From an uncultured Clostridia bacterium (GTDB taxonomy: Bacteria > Bacillota > Clostridia > Christensenellales > Borkfalkiaceae), in NCBI GenBank assembly GCA_947631005.1, contig CANRJR010000001.1, forward strand, positions 1 through 64,000: DNA of 64,000 nt. The letters run 5' to 3'. Positions 1 through 8,893 of this stretch are shown one piece after another. Each line of letters begins with the position of its first letter. The first letter of the stretch is position 1. Both the position numbers and the translations under genes were made by a program. The notes beneath the pieces were generated by a model, which had not been told where the DNA came from, searched no databases, and saw only the letters and a list, made by a program, of their open reading frames with translations.

Positions 1-851
1 TCGTAATATTCGATGACCGAGGGAAGCCCGTCTTGCAGGCAGAGCACCCCCACTTTCTCCTCGGGCGAAGCCTTGCATACCACCTTTGCGCCGCTCTCCA
101 TGCCGCTTTTTATCGTCGCCCCGACAAAGCACGGGTCGGCGATGCGCTGCAACACGTTGTCGACAGCGAACACGTTGATCCATTCGACGCCGCGCGCTTC
201 GAGCGTCTTGCCGTATCCCGCTTTCAATAAGGAGGAATACCACCCGCCGTTGCCGTTGGGCGAAAGCGCGAGCTTGCCCTTTCCTTCGAGCAAAATTTTT
301 CCGTCGAAGCCGACGCTCGGTGCCATCTCCTGCGTGAAAAAGTAGATCTCCGACTGCGGATAGGAAAAATAATCGTGCGCGCGGAAAAATTCCCGCGTTT
401 CCGCGTCGTTCTTCTCGCTCGTCATGATGAAGAGCGGAAGATACGCCCCGCACGCGTTCACCGTGTCTTTGAGATTGCGGATGAGCTGTTCGAAGATATA
501 CAGCGGTTTGGTGACGCCGACGTCGAACGTCCCTTTCGGTCCATCCCAGCCGAGCCGCGTCCCCTGCCCGCCCGCGAGCAAGACCGCCGCGACCTTGCCC
601 GCGCGGACGGCTTGTACGCCGATCTCGGTAAATTCCGCGCGGCGCGCCTCGATGTCCGAAAGGCGCAACCCCGCGATGGGACGGACGGTTTTGCCGCCGC
701 TCAAATCTTCGGGCTGCCGCCAATGTTCGACGACCTCCCAATCAATGGCGTTGAGCCGCGCGACATATTCCTCCTTTTCGGACGGGGAAAGTCCCCCGAA
801 GTCGAGAAGATGCGCCTGTCCGCGCGCGATAAGTTCCTTTGAAAGATCCAT
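1..851 (-). CDS. UDP-sugar pyrophosphorylase (UDPGP family), partial
   Basis: This is the 5' part (about 283 codons) of a gene that runs off the left edge, so it is missing from the ORF track. The translation carries the nucleotide-binding signature of UDPGP-family uridylyltransferases (VLLAGGQGTRLG, then GPKG) near residue 95, and later a GNGGWY motif. The family joins UTP to a sugar- or N-acetylglucosamine-1-phosphate to make UDP-sugars in the cytoplasm. The ATG at 851 is preceded by a good GGAG Shine-Dalgarno site. It is the last visible gene of the minus-strand arabinose cluster, 38 bp after the GH36 gene, and is probably co-transcribed with it. The exact sugar cannot be told from this part. 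Confidence 0.85.
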   Translation of the reverse strand, partial: MDLSKELIARGQAHLLDFGGLSPSEKEEYVARLNAIDWEVVEHWRQPEDLSGGKTVRPIAGLRLSDIEARRAEFTEIGVQAVRAGKVAAVLLAGGQGTRLGWDGPKGTFDVGVTKPLYIFEQLIRNLKDTVNACGAYLPLFIMTSEKNDAETREFFRAHDYFSYPQSEIYFFTQEMAPSVGFDGKILLEGKGKLALSPNGNGGWYSSLLKAGYGKTLEARGVEWINVFAVDNVLQRIADPCFVGATIKSGMESGAKVVCKASPEEKVGVLCLQDGLPSVIEYY

Positions 852-889
852 GCGATACTCCGAATTGCCGTTGTTTTTTGCTTATGAGG

Positions 890-2938
890 TTATTTTTCGA
901 GCAGGAATGCGCCCGCGCGATAGCTCCCGCCCTCAACGGAAAGCGCGCCGTCTGCCGTATAGGGAAGATCGGTGAAAGCGGCTTTGAGAGAATACCCGTC
1001 GAGCGGGATCTCCACGCCCGTCTCGCAGTCGAGGAAGTGCACGATCACAAGTCTGCGGTTTTTGTAGTCTTTGACGTAAATTTGTCTGCCCTGCGGCTCG
1101 CGGTAGTACTCCACGTTGCAGTCGATCTGCACGATGTCGCCGCGGCGGACAATGTCTTTGACCGACTCGTAAAAGGCGAGCCCCTCTTTGAGAAGCGTCA
1201 TTCTCTCCTTGTTGCGGGGGGAAATGTCGCCCGAGAGGCAGATGCGCCCCATCATCGCCGCGCACAGCGAATAGATCGTGCGGCTCGGCGTCTCGTTCTT
1301 GCGGATAACCGCCCATATCTGCGACTGCCGCGCGGGAACGACGCGCGAGACGTTCGCCGCCACGAGCGGGATCTCGGCGCATTCGTGCGCGTCCGAGAAC
1401 GAGCACATCGAAACCTTGTTCATGCGGAGAGGTTCGATCCTGCTCCCGCCCGAGGAACAGTTCTCGATGACGATGCCCGGGATCTTCTCTTTGAGATGTT
1501 CGAGCCACCAGAGGCTCTCTTCGGTGAGCTGCCGTCCCCCCTCGCCGAGCGAGCCGTCGGGCGCGTCGCACCCGATGCCGATGTTCTCGTTATAGTCGAT
1601 CTTCAAATACTCGAAGCCGTTCTCCCGCAAGGTGCGGACGAGCTTCTCTTCGAGATAACTTTTGACCTGCGGTAGGCGAAGGTCGAGGAAGCGGCGGTTC
1701 TTGCAGGTGAGCGTCTTGCCGTCGCGGCGGACATGCGCCTCTTCAAAGCGGAAGGCGTTGCTGTCCCTGCCCGTGATCTCGAACTCGTACCAAATGCCCG
1801 CCTTCATGCCGTGCGCCTTGATCTTGTCGACGACCCGCTTCATGTCGGGAAAGATCGTGGGATTGATGTCCCAATCGCCGATGGCGTTGCACCAATTTCG
1901 GTCGAGCGGCTTATACCAACCGCTGTCGATGATGAAATACTTCACGCCGAGCGGCGCGACCGCCGCAAGCTGTTTGTCGATCTTTGCCTCGCTCGGATTG
2001 CCCCACGTCGCACAATATTCGTTGTACATCACGGGCATATCTTGCTCGCTCGCGGGGACGGAGAGACGGGCGTCCTGCTCGTGCACGAAGGCGTTGAACA
2101 CGTCTTGAAGCCGCCTTTTTACGGTGAAGCGGGCGCGGTGGGCGGTAAATCTCCCCCCCGCGGGCACGACTTTTCTCCAATGCCCCGATTCATACCCCGC
2201 AAGCCCCGCCGTGATCGAACAGCTCTCCTTTTCCTCGTAGAGCTCCATCTCCCAAGAGTAGGGTGCTTCGGGCATAACCCCCCAAACGACGCCGTTTTCC
2301 GCGTCCTCGATCGCGCCGAACGGGAAATAGCCGCGGTTGGGCATGCTCCCGTTCTGCCCCCACTTTTCGGACTTCACCCCGTAGCGCGCCCAGCTCATGT
2401 CCATGCCGAGGCGGGAGAACGTATCGGTGACGAGGCGGCATTCGCGCGACCACGCGCTCGTCATGCGGTGCAGACGGAAGCCGCACGTCGTGTGCTTGAC
2501 GGGCGAAGCCAGCCCGCTCAACGAGAGCGACGGGAAATATTCGAGCGTCTGCGGCGCGCCCGTGCGGTTTTCATAGGTGATCTCCACGGTGAATACGCCC
2601 GTCTCGCGGTCATACCACAGGCGGTGGATATATTGATTCCCCGCGCCGTCGGTGAGATAGGTGTTGAGATTGCCCTGCGAGAACTCCGTCTGCCGCTCGA
2701 TTTTGAGCAGCGTGGAATTGCGGTTGCGCATGGAGACGCCGGGCGTATAGTCGATGAGCGGTTCGTCGCCCGTAAAGGCGACCTGTACCAAGCTGTCGCA
2801 GTGCAGTTTTTTGGGGTCGACGTCGAACTCCTTGGGATACGCCGTAAACCCGATGACCGTCTTTTTCTCGTGTCCCTCGACGGGCGTTTCGACGTAACTT
2901 ACCACAACGTCGCCGAATTCGTATTTTTTACAGTACAT
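890..2938 (-). CDS. GH36 family alpha-galactosidase-like glycoside hydrolase
   Basis: This 682-residue protein has the clan GH-D fold signatures: an IDSGW-containing strand, a GIWYEFE motif, the nucleophile region YLKIDYN and the acid/base region ENCSSGG, in the order usual for GH36. GH36 enzymes mainly release alpha-galactose from oligosaccharides. No signal peptide is visible, so it probably acts in the cytoplasm on imported sugars. The ORF-track start is a TTG; I prefer the ATG at 2938, which follows an AGGG site. It lies directly after araA in an arabinose operon. The related clan GH-D family GH27 includes beta-L-arabinopyranosidases, so a substrate in that direction is possible, but that is inference. 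Confidence 0.88.
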   Translation of the reverse strand: MYCKKYEFGDVVVSYVETPVEGHEKKTVIGFTAYPKEFDVDPKKLHCDSLVQVAFTGDEPLIDYTPGVSMRNRNSTLLKIERQTEFSQGNLNTYLTDGAGNQYIHRLWYDRETGVFTVEITYENRTGAPQTLEYFPSLSLSGLASPVKHTTCGFRLHRMTSAWSRECRLVTDTFSRLGMDMSWARYGVKSEKWGQNGSMPNRGYFPFGAIEDAENGVVWGVMPEAPYSWEMELYEEKESCSITAGLAGYESGHWRKVVPAGGRFTAHRARFTVKRRLQDVFNAFVHEQDARLSVPASEQDMPVMYNEYCATWGNPSEAKIDKQLAAVAPLGVKYFIIDSGWYKPLDRNWCNAIGDWDINPTIFPDMKRVVDKIKAHGMKAGIWYEFEITGRDSNAFRFEEAHVRRDGKTLTCKNRRFLDLRLPQVKSYLEEKLVRTLRENGFEYLKIDYNENIGIGCDAPDGSLGEGGRQLTEESLWWLEHLKEKIPGIVIENCSSGGSRIEPLRMNKVSMCSFSDAHECAEIPLVAANVSRVVPARQSQIWAVIRKNETPSRTIYSLCAAMMGRICLSGDISPRNKERMTLLKEGLAFYESVKDIVRRGDIVQIDCNVEYYREPQGRQIYVKDYKNRRLVIVHFLDCETGVEIPLDGYSLKAAFTDLPYTADGALSVEGGSYRAGAFLLEK

Positions 2939-2953
2939 GCCGATACCCTGCAA

Positions 2954-2990
2954 AGGGCGGCGATTTCCGCCGCCCTGCCCTCATTGTTTT
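2954..2990 (-). other. Intercistronic hairpin between araA and GH36 gene
   Basis: A GGGCGGCG...CGCCGCCC inverted repeat sits in the 56-bp gap between araA and the GH36 gene. There is no T-run after it on the minus strand. It could be an mRNA-stabilising or attenuating stem within the operon rather than a terminator. Confidence 0.5.
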
Positions 2991-2994
2991 GTTG

Positions 2995-4455
2995 TTATTT
3001 TCTCGTTTTCCAAACTTGGTCCGACCACATGAGGTCTCTCTTGAAGTTGTTGATCTCGGTATTCTCGTCGATGAGCACGACCTCAACGCCCCACATGTTG
3101 CCGAGGTCGACCATCTCCTGCGCCGTAACGACGGACGACACGACGGTGTGATGCGCGCCGCCCGCATAGATCCATGCCGCAACGCCGTCTTTGAAGTTGG
3201 GCTGATATTTCCACATCAGACCGCCGACGGGGAGGTTGGGCATCTTGTGCGGGTATTTCACGAGCTCGATCTTCTGCACGATCAAACGCATTCTGTCGCC
3301 CATGTCGATCATGGAGACGGCGATCGCGTGAGGTGCTTCGATCCCCTCGAATACGAGACGGGCGGGATCGCTCTTGCCGCCGATCCCGAGCGGGTGCACC
3401 TGGATCTCGGGCTTGGTCGCCGCGAACTGCGGGCTGACTTCGAGCATGTGCGCGCCGAGGCAAAGCCCGTCTTTGAGGTCGTAGGTGTAGTCCTCCATGA
3501 GACCCGTGCCCTTTTGATCCGCCATGTATTGCATGGTCGCGCCGAGCGCGGCGATCTTCCAATCGCCCTCCGCGCCGAAGCCGTAGCCCTTGCCTTGCAG
3601 GTCTTGAATGGCGAGCCCGGGAAGCTGGTTCATGCCGTGCAGCGAACCGAAGTGGTCGACGATGCCGATGTAGCCGCCCTTGTCTTTGCAGAATTTCTCC
3701 ATCGCGATCTCGTACTTCGCCTGTTCGCGGACGACCTCGACGCGCTTCGTGCCCATCGTGTACTTCTTCGCATATTCCGCCATGAGCGCGTCCACTTCCT
3801 GTTCGGTGACCATGTCGATATAGTCTACGAGGTCGCCGACGGGATAGTAGTCGACCTGCCAGCCGAGGTTAATGTGCGCGTCCACCTTGTCGCCCTCGGT
3901 GACCGCGACGTCGCGCATGTTGTCGGAGAAGCGGCAAACCTTGACCGTCTTGGAGAAGGCGTAGCCCGCGGCGACCTTGCACCAGCTCGCGAGCTCCGCA
4001 AGCGCGGCGGGATCTTTATAGTAGCCGACGATCACCTTGTTGTCCATGCGCAGACGCGCCACGATGTAGCCGAACTCTCTGTCGCCGTGCGCCGCCTGGT
4101 TCTCGTTCATGAAATCCATGTCGATGGTATCGTAGGGCAGTTTTTCGTTGTACTGCGTCGCGAAGTGGCACATGGGCTTTTGCAGCATTTTGAGCCCCTT
4201 GATCCACATCTTCGCGGGCGAGAACGTATGACACCATGTGATGATGCCGATGCAGTTGTCGTCGGCGTTCACCTTTTTCACGGCTTCCACAACTTCGTCC
4301 GAGCTCTTGCAGGTCGTAAGATATTTCACGGTGACGGGAACGTACTTGTTGACGTATTCCGCCATCTCCTCGGAGTGCGCCGCGACATGCGCGAGCACGT
4401 CGTCCCCGTAGAGCGTCTGCGAACCCGTAAGCCAATACACTACTTTTTCTTTCAT
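2995..4455 (-). CDS. araA: L-arabinose isomerase
   Basis: At 486 residues it has the normal length for AraA. It starts MKEKVVYWLTGSQ like other AraA proteins and retains the glutamate- and histidine-containing active-site segments (LMEDYTYDL, HMLEVSPQ, and the AGGAHH segment near the C terminus). The enzyme interconverts L-arabinose and L-ribulose using a divalent metal ion. The ATG at 4455 has a GGAG site 8-10 nt upstream. It is the fourth gene of the minus-strand operon that begins with the kinase at 7510, so kinase, epimerase and isomerase together complete the route from arabinose to xylulose-5-phosphate. Confidence 0.97.
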   Translation of the reverse strand: MKEKVVYWLTGSQTLYGDDVLAHVAAHSEEMAEYVNKYVPVTVKYLTTCKSSDEVVEAVKKVNADDNCIGIITWCHTFSPAKMWIKGLKMLQKPMCHFATQYNEKLPYDTIDMDFMNENQAAHGDREFGYIVARLRMDNKVIVGYYKDPAALAELASWCKVAAGYAFSKTVKVCRFSDNMRDVAVTEGDKVDAHINLGWQVDYYPVGDLVDYIDMVTEQEVDALMAEYAKKYTMGTKRVEVVREQAKYEIAMEKFCKDKGGYIGIVDHFGSLHGMNQLPGLAIQDLQGKGYGFGAEGDWKIAALGATMQYMADQKGTGLMEDYTYDLKDGLCLGAHMLEVSPQFAATKPEIQVHPLGIGGKSDPARLVFEGIEAPHAIAVSMIDMGDRMRLIVQKIELVKYPHKMPNLPVGGLMWKYQPNFKDGVAAWIYAGGAHHTVVSSVVTAQEMVDLGNMWGVEVVLIDENTEINNFKRDLMWSDQVWKTRK

Positions 4456-4488
4456 TATGATGATCTCCTTAATTTGATTTTTCTTTCT

Positions 4489-5196
4489 TTATTCGCCCGA
4501 GACGAGCTTGTTGCGCGCTTCGACGACCGCGCTTGCGAGCTCTCCGTCGGTGACGAGGTAGAGCGGGCGCGGGTGTTCCCCCGTCCCCCAGCGGAACACG
4601 AGCGCGCCGTTTTCGGGCAAGCCGAGCGACGCCGCAAGTTCCTCTTCCAATGTGACCAGAAGATAGAGCGCGCCGCGGTATGCGATCGAGCCGAGCACGC
4701 CGAAAGGAACTTCGTCCCCGTTTGGATTTCTCAAAATGATGACGCCGTCTTTCCCGTCGTTGGGTTCGTCGACATATTCGAATTTGATCTCTTGCGGATC
4801 GTGTTCGAAATAGTGTTCCAAGACGGTGAGCGCGTTGTCGGCGTACGGCGCGGGATAGGTCGTGCGGTATTTCGCGAATACCGCTTCCGCGAGCGTATTG
4901 TCGAAGACGCGTTCGTAGTCTAACCCGTCCCCGACGAGCCGATAGAGGAACGCGGCGTTCTCGGGCAACACGATCTGTCCGTTGGCGAACGCCTCCCTGT
5001 CGAGCGGAAGCAGAATGATATAATTCTCTCCCGAATAGGTGACGCGCGCGACCGACTTCAAGACATGCTCGACGTATCCCTCATCCGTCTCATAGCGCAG
5101 AACGTGGTGATAGTCGTATTTGCCGTCGGCGCGGCGTACCTTGTCGATCCGCGTGAGGTGAAAGACGGGATTTTTCAAAAAATCCATGTAATCCAT
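4489..5196 (-). CDS. Two-lobed DUF1292-like protein in the arabinose operon
   Basis: This 235-residue cytoplasmic protein is not a known arabinose enzyme. It seems to have two copies of a short beta-rich unit: residues about 20-90 (YSGENYIILLPLD) and about 150-235 (IAYRGALYLLVTLEEE). Each resembles the DUF1292 pattern of a hydrophobic strand, a Y-x-G-x-x-Y turn and an acidic end. DUF1292 proteins are widespread in Bacillota and have no defined function. The gene is 10 bp after araD and about 30 bp before araA, so it is clearly in the operon. The family call is by eye and moderately uncertain; the gene itself is certain. Confidence 0.72.
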   Translation of the reverse strand: MDYMDFLKNPVFHLTRIDKVRRADGKYDYHHVLRYETDEGYVEHVLKSVARVTYSGENYIILLPLDREAFANGQIVLPENAAFLYRLVGDGLDYERVFDNTLAEAVFAKYRTTYPAPYADNALTVLEHYFEHDPQEIKFEYVDEPNDGKDGVIILRNPNGDEVPFGVLGSIAYRGALYLLVTLEEELAASLGLPENGALVFRWGTGEHPRPLYLVTDGELASAVVEARNKLVSGE

Positions 5197-5206
5197 CGCG
5201 CGCCTC

Positions 5207-5905
5207 TCACTTCTTCTGTCCGTAATAGGCGTTTTTGCCGTGCTTGCGCTGGTAATGCTTCTCCATCATGAAGCGGTCGGCGCGGGTGACGTCGGGATTG
5301 ACCGCCTCGGTGATCGTCGCCATTTTGGCGACCTCTTCGATGACCGTTGCGTTATACACCGAAGCGTCGGCGTCCTTCCCGAACGCGAACACGCCGTGGC
5401 TCTTGATGAGCACGCCCGGAACTTCGAGCGGCTTCAACCCGTCGGCGCGGAACTTCTCGATGATGGCAAGCCCCGTGTTCTTCTCGTATTCCCCCTCGAT
5501 CTCCGCTTGGGTGAGCGAGCGCGCGCAGGGAATGTCGCCGTAGAAGTAGTCGGCGTGCGTCGTGCCGTAGAACGGAATGGCGCGCCCCGCCTGCGCCCAC
5601 GCCGTGGCATAGGTGGAATGGGTGTGCGTTACGCCGCCCACGTCGGGGAACGCCTTATAAAACTCGATGTGCGTCGGCGTGTCGGACGAGGGACGCAGAT
5701 CCCCCTCCACGACCTTTCCGTTGAGGTCGACGACGACCATATCGCTCGCCTTCATCACGTCGTACTCGACGCCCGAAGGCTTGATGACGATGAGCCCGCT
5801 CGCGCGGTCGATCTCCGAAACGTTCCCCCAAGTGAAGAGCACGAGATGGTGCTTCACGAGATCGAGATTGGCTTTGAGTACCTTTTCTTTCAATGCTTCC
5901 AACAT
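5207..5905 (-). CDS. araD: L-ribulose-5-phosphate 4-epimerase
   Basis: At 232 residues this is the size of AraD. It shows the class II aldolase/epimerase signatures: GNVS near residue 28, KPSGV, and the zinc-binding cluster [13 protein letters not shown] followed by [10 protein letters not shown]. The enzyme converts L-ribulose-5-phosphate to D-xylulose-5-phosphate, which enters the pentose phosphate pathway. The ATG at 5905 follows a GGGGG-type site. It lies 15 bp downstream of the kinase gene and belongs to the same operon. Confidence 0.96.
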   Translation of the reverse strand: MLEALKEKVLKANLDLVKHHLVLFTWGNVSEIDRASGLIVIKPSGVEYDVMKASDMVVVDLNGKVVEGDLRPSSDTPTHIEFYKAFPDVGGVTHTHSTYATAWAQAGRAIPFYGTTHADYFYGDIPCARSLTQAEIEGEYEKNTGLAIIEKFRADGLKPLEVPGVLIKSHGVFAFGKDADASVYNATVIEEVAKMATITEAVNPDVTRADRFMMEKHYQRKHGKNAYYGQKK

Positions 5906-5920
5906 GGTTTGTTTCCCCCT

Positions 5921-7510
5921 TTATTTGAGCGAATGGACGGCTTCCCGCACGATGGGCAGACCCGCGACGTAGCGGTCGCCGAACGCTTCGAATCCCGCAA
6001 CGTCGGCGGGATCGGGCGCGAGCGTGACCCCCTCCTGTCCCGCGAATACGCTCTCGTCGAGATAAGTTTCGAGGCTCTCGTCCTTTTTCTTGCGGATGAG
6101 GTAGTTTGCGAGGATCGCCATGCCCCACGCGCCGCCCTCGCCCGCCGTTTTCATGACGGTGACGGGCGCGTTGATCGCCGCCGCCAAATAGCTTTGCCCG
6201 ACGCGCTCGGTTTTGAAGAGCCCGCCGTGACCCGTGATCCTGTCGAGCTTTACGCCCTCCTCTTTGAGCATGATGTCGCACCCGACTTTGAGCGCGCCGA
6301 ACGCCGAATACAGATGCGTGCGCATGAAGTTGGCGAGGTTGAAATTGCCGTTCGCCGTGCGCACGAAGAGCGGTCTGCCGTGCTCCACGTTGGTGACGTG
6401 CTCGTTGGAGACGTAGTTATAGGCGAGCAAGCCGCCGCAGTCTTTGTCTCCCTTTTCGGATTCGAAATACAGGGTGTCGTACAGCTTCCAGCGGGGAATG
6501 TCGACGCCGAGAAGTTTGGCAAATTCGCCGAACATGCCGACCCATGCGTTAAGGTCGGACGTGCAGTTGTTGCAGTGCACCATGCCCACGAGGTCGCCGA
6601 CGGGCGTGGTGACGAGGTCGATCTCGGGATAGGGCTTGGAAAGCTCCTTTTCGAGGACGATCATCGCGAACACCGACGTGCCCGCAGACACGTTCCCCGT
6701 GCGCTTTTTAATGGAATTGGTGGCTACCATGCCCGTGCCAGCGTCCCCCTCGGGCGGGCAGAGCGGAATGCCGTATTTGAGGTTTCCCGTGGGATCGAGG
6801 ATCTTCGCCCCCTGTTCGGTGAGCCGACCCGCGTCCTCGCCCGCAACGAGGATCTCGGGAAGCACGCTTTCCACCTTGAACGGGATCTTCCCCTTGACGA
6901 GATCGTTGAACTTTTCGAGCATTTCCTTGTCGTACTGTTTGGTAACGGGGTCGACGGGGAACATGCCCGAGGCTTCGCCGATGCCGATGACTTTCTTGCC
7001 CGTGAGAAGCCAATGGACGTAGCCCTCGAGGGTGGTTTGGAAAGTGATGTCTTTCACGTGCTCCTCGCCGTCGAGGATCGCCTGATAGAGGTGTGCGATC
7101 GACCAGCGGGCGGGAATGTGGTAGTGGAAGAGTTCGGTGAGACGGTCGCCCGCGTAAGCCGCCGTATTGTTGCGCCAGGTGCGGAAAGGCACGAGCAGCT
7201 TGTCGTTCTTGTCAAAGACCATATAGCCGTGCATCATTGCGGAAATGCCGATCGCGCCGACCGTCGTAAGCGTTACGCCGTATTTTTCCTTGACGTCCCG
7301 CGCCATGTCGGCATAGCTGCCCTGCAATCCCGTGATGATATCTTCAAGCGTGTACGACCAAATGTGTCCGATGTGGCGGTTCTCCCATTCGTGGCTTCCC
7401 GAAGCAATGGGCTTATTCGTTTCGTCGACAAGCACCGCCTTGATACGGGTCGAACCGAATTCGATGCCGAGCGCGGTCCTGCCGAGCTCGATGAGCTGCT
7501 TGGTTTCCAT
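5921..7510 (-). CDS. araB: FGGY-family carbohydrate kinase, probable L-ribulokinase
   Basis: The 529-residue kinase has the N-terminal FGGY/ATPase phosphate loop [17 protein letters not shown], a second-domain [12 protein letters not shown] segment and a C-terminal TGHGGLFKT segment. Its place directly before araD and araA points to L-ribulose as substrate, although it is not the long E. coli AraB type. The ORF track begins 42 codons too early: that extension crosses the -35, -10 and operator of the promoter. The ATG at 7510 has an AAGGGGG site. It is the first gene of the arabinose operon. Xylulokinase activity is the main alternative. Confidence 0.9.
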   Translation of the reverse strand: METKQLIELGRTALGIEFGSTRIKAVLVDETNKPIASGSHEWENRHIGHIWSYTLEDIITGLQGSYADMARDVKEKYGVTLTTVGAIGISAMMHGYMVFDKNDKLLVPFRTWRNNTAAYAGDRLTELFHYHIPARWSIAHLYQAILDGEEHVKDITFQTTLEGYVHWLLTGKKVIGIGEASGMFPVDPVTKQYDKEMLEKFNDLVKGKIPFKVESVLPEILVAGEDAGRLTEQGAKILDPTGNLKYGIPLCPPEGDAGTGMVATNSIKKRTGNVSAGTSVFAMIVLEKELSKPYPEIDLVTTPVGDLVGMVHCNNCTSDLNAWVGMFGEFAKLLGVDIPRWKLYDTLYFESEKGDKDCGGLLAYNYVSNEHVTNVEHGRPLFVRTANGNFNLANFMRTHLYSAFGALKVGCDIMLKEEGVKLDRITGHGGLFKTERVGQSYLAAAINAPVTVMKTAGEGGAWGMAILANYLIRKKKDESLETYLDESVFAGQEGVTLAPDPADVAGFEAFGDRYVAGLPIVREAVHSLK

Positions 7511-7529
7511 AGTATCCCCCTTGCGTATT

Positions 7530-7547
7530 ATCGTACATTCGTACGAT
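7530..7547 (-). promoter_or_regulatory. AraR-like operator
   Basis: An inverted repeat ATCGTAC-N4-GTACGAT with perfect 7-bp arms sits just downstream of the -10 box, over the predicted transcription start of the araB operon. AraR, the GntR/LacI-type arabinose repressor of Bacillota, binds palindromes built on TTGTAC/GTACAA halves, so this is a plausible AraR site. No araR gene is in the window. Confidence 0.65.
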
Positions 7548-7550
7548 CCT

Positions 7551-7579
7551 ATTATAGAATAAACGGGCGCAAATTTCAA
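7551..7579 (-). promoter_or_regulatory. Promoter of the arabinose operon
   Basis: On the minus strand, TTGAAA (7574-7579) and a perfect TATAAT (7551-7556) are separated by 17 bp. The predicted start is near 7544, inside the AraR-like palindrome, as expected for simple repression. Confidence 0.85.
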
Positions 7580-7620
7580 TAGCTGCGCCGAAAAATGTTT
7601 GGAAATTTTTTGACGGACAT

Positions 7621-7649
7621 ACGCCGCCCGCCGCATTTTGCGGCGGGCG
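7621..7649. terminator. GC-rich hairpin after mscS
   Basis: A GCCGCCCGCCGC stem with a short A/T loop lies between the end of mscS and the arabinose promoter. It has no strong T-run on the minus strand, so it may be a weak terminator or an insulating stem. Confidence 0.5.
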
Positions 7650-7663
7650 GCGGGATAAATCGC

Positions 7664-8629
7664 TTATTTCGTTTGGGGCTTTTCCTCTTGGTCGGGATAG
7701 TGCACGTCCACCTGCGGGAACGGAATGTGCACGTTCTCCTCCGCGAAGAGCAGCCTGATCTCGCGGTTCATGTCGCGCTGGACTTGGAAGAAATCTTCCT
7801 CCTTGCATTTCGCGCCGAATTGCAAGATCACGCTCGAATCGGCGAGCGCGTTCACGCCGAGATAGTCGGGTCCTTCGACCACGCGGGGCAGACGCTCTTT
7901 GAGGCAGTCTTTGTTGTCCGAAAGGATCTTCTCCACCCGTTCGAGATCTTCGTCGTAGGCGATCCCGATATACACGATGGGATAGGAGAGCTCCCTACTC
8001 TGGTTGATGAACACCTTGATGGTGCTGTTGTTCGCGATACGGATGTCGCCGCTGTAATTGATGAGCTTGGTGTTGCGGATGCCGATCTCCTGCACCGTGC
8101 CGCGCCAGCCGTCGATGGTTACGATGTCGCCCACCTGCAACGTTCCGTCGCACACGATGAAGATCCCCGCAACGACGTCGGCGATGAGGCTCTGCATGCC
8201 GAGCCCGATGACGAGGGTGAGAACGCCTGCGCCCGCAACGAGCGCGGTAACGTTGATCCCCCATACGGCGAGAATGCAGATGACCGCGACCACCCATATC
8301 ACCACCTTGATGATGCTGTTTACGAGCTTGCCGATCGTGACGCGGCGGGGCGTGCCGCGGAAGATCTTGTCGATGACCGTACATACGACGTACAGCACGA
8401 CGAGCGCGATAAACAGAACCTGAATACAGCGCACGAGCGGAGGAATGAGTGAGATGAGTTTGTTGACGAGATCGCCGCGGTTGGGGTCGGCATCGCACCA
8501 GCCGCCCTCGCCGTACAGTTCGCCGTAAAACACAAATCCGAGTACGGAGATCGCCGCAAAAACGGCGAGAAGCACGAGCCCTGTTTTGTAGCTCGCGCCG
8601 TACTTCTTTTTCAAAGTGGAATTGTCCAT
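7664..8629 (-). CDS. Small-conductance mechanosensitive channel (MscS family)
   Basis: This 321-residue membrane protein has three hydrophobic stretches in its first 180 residues. The last is the glycine/alanine-rich pore helix (VTALVAGAGVLTLVIGLGMQSL), followed by the MscS beta domain (GDIVTIDGWRGTVQEIGIRNT). These channels open on membrane tension and release solutes during osmotic downshock. The ORF track starts 28 codons upstream, before the predicted transcription start. I chose ATG 8629 because GAGGAG lies 6 nt upstream. It is a single-gene unit with its own consensus promoter. Confidence 0.92.
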   Translation of the reverse strand: MDNSTLKKKYGASYKTGLVLLAVFAAISVLGFVFYGELYGEGGWCDADPNRGDLVNKLISLIPPLVRCIQVLFIALVVLYVVCTVIDKIFRGTPRRVTIGKLVNSIIKVVIWVVAVICILAVWGINVTALVAGAGVLTLVIGLGMQSLIADVVAGIFIVCDGTLQVGDIVTIDGWRGTVQEIGIRNTKLINYSGDIRIANNSTIKVFINQSRELSYPIVYIGIAYDEDLERVEKILSDNKDCLKERLPRVVEGPDYLGVNALADSSVILQFGAKCKEEDFFQVQRDMNREIRLLFAEENVHIPFPQVDVHYPDQEEKPQTK

Positions 8630-8684
8630 TGTCTGCTCCTCGGGAAGTTGTTCGGTTTTCGATGCTCTTCCCATGTTTGCCCCT

Positions 8685-8713
8685 ATTATACTTCGCCGCG
8701 TTTGCCTTGTCAA
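8685..8713 (-). promoter_or_regulatory. Promoter of mscS-like gene
   Basis: Perfect TTGACA (8708-8713) and TATAAT (8685-8690) boxes on the minus strand are 17 bp apart. This gives a leader of about 49 nt to ATG 8629. Confidence 0.9.
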
Positions 8714-8841
8714 GAACGTCGTTTTTATTTTTTTTGTTTTTCGGAAAGTTTTTCCGCCGAACCTTTTCTCCCGCCGCTTCTGCCGCCGTTTCTGTCCGCC
8801 GAAACTCCCGCCGCTTCTGCCCGCCGCGGGCGGAAAGCGCG

Positions 8842-8881
8842 AAGAGCCGCCGAAGGCAACGCCTTCGGCGGCTCTTTTTTT
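8842..8881 (+). terminator. Perfect hairpin with T-run, first copy of a repeated terminator
   Basis: A perfect 16-bp stem built on GAGCCGCCGAAGGC with loop AAC is followed on the plus strand by a T-run. The minus-strand gene at 8894 ends just beside it, and on that strand only TCTT follows. The same stem recurs at 12988-13026. Confidence 0.75.
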
Positions 8882-8893
8882 GTGCGGTGAAGT

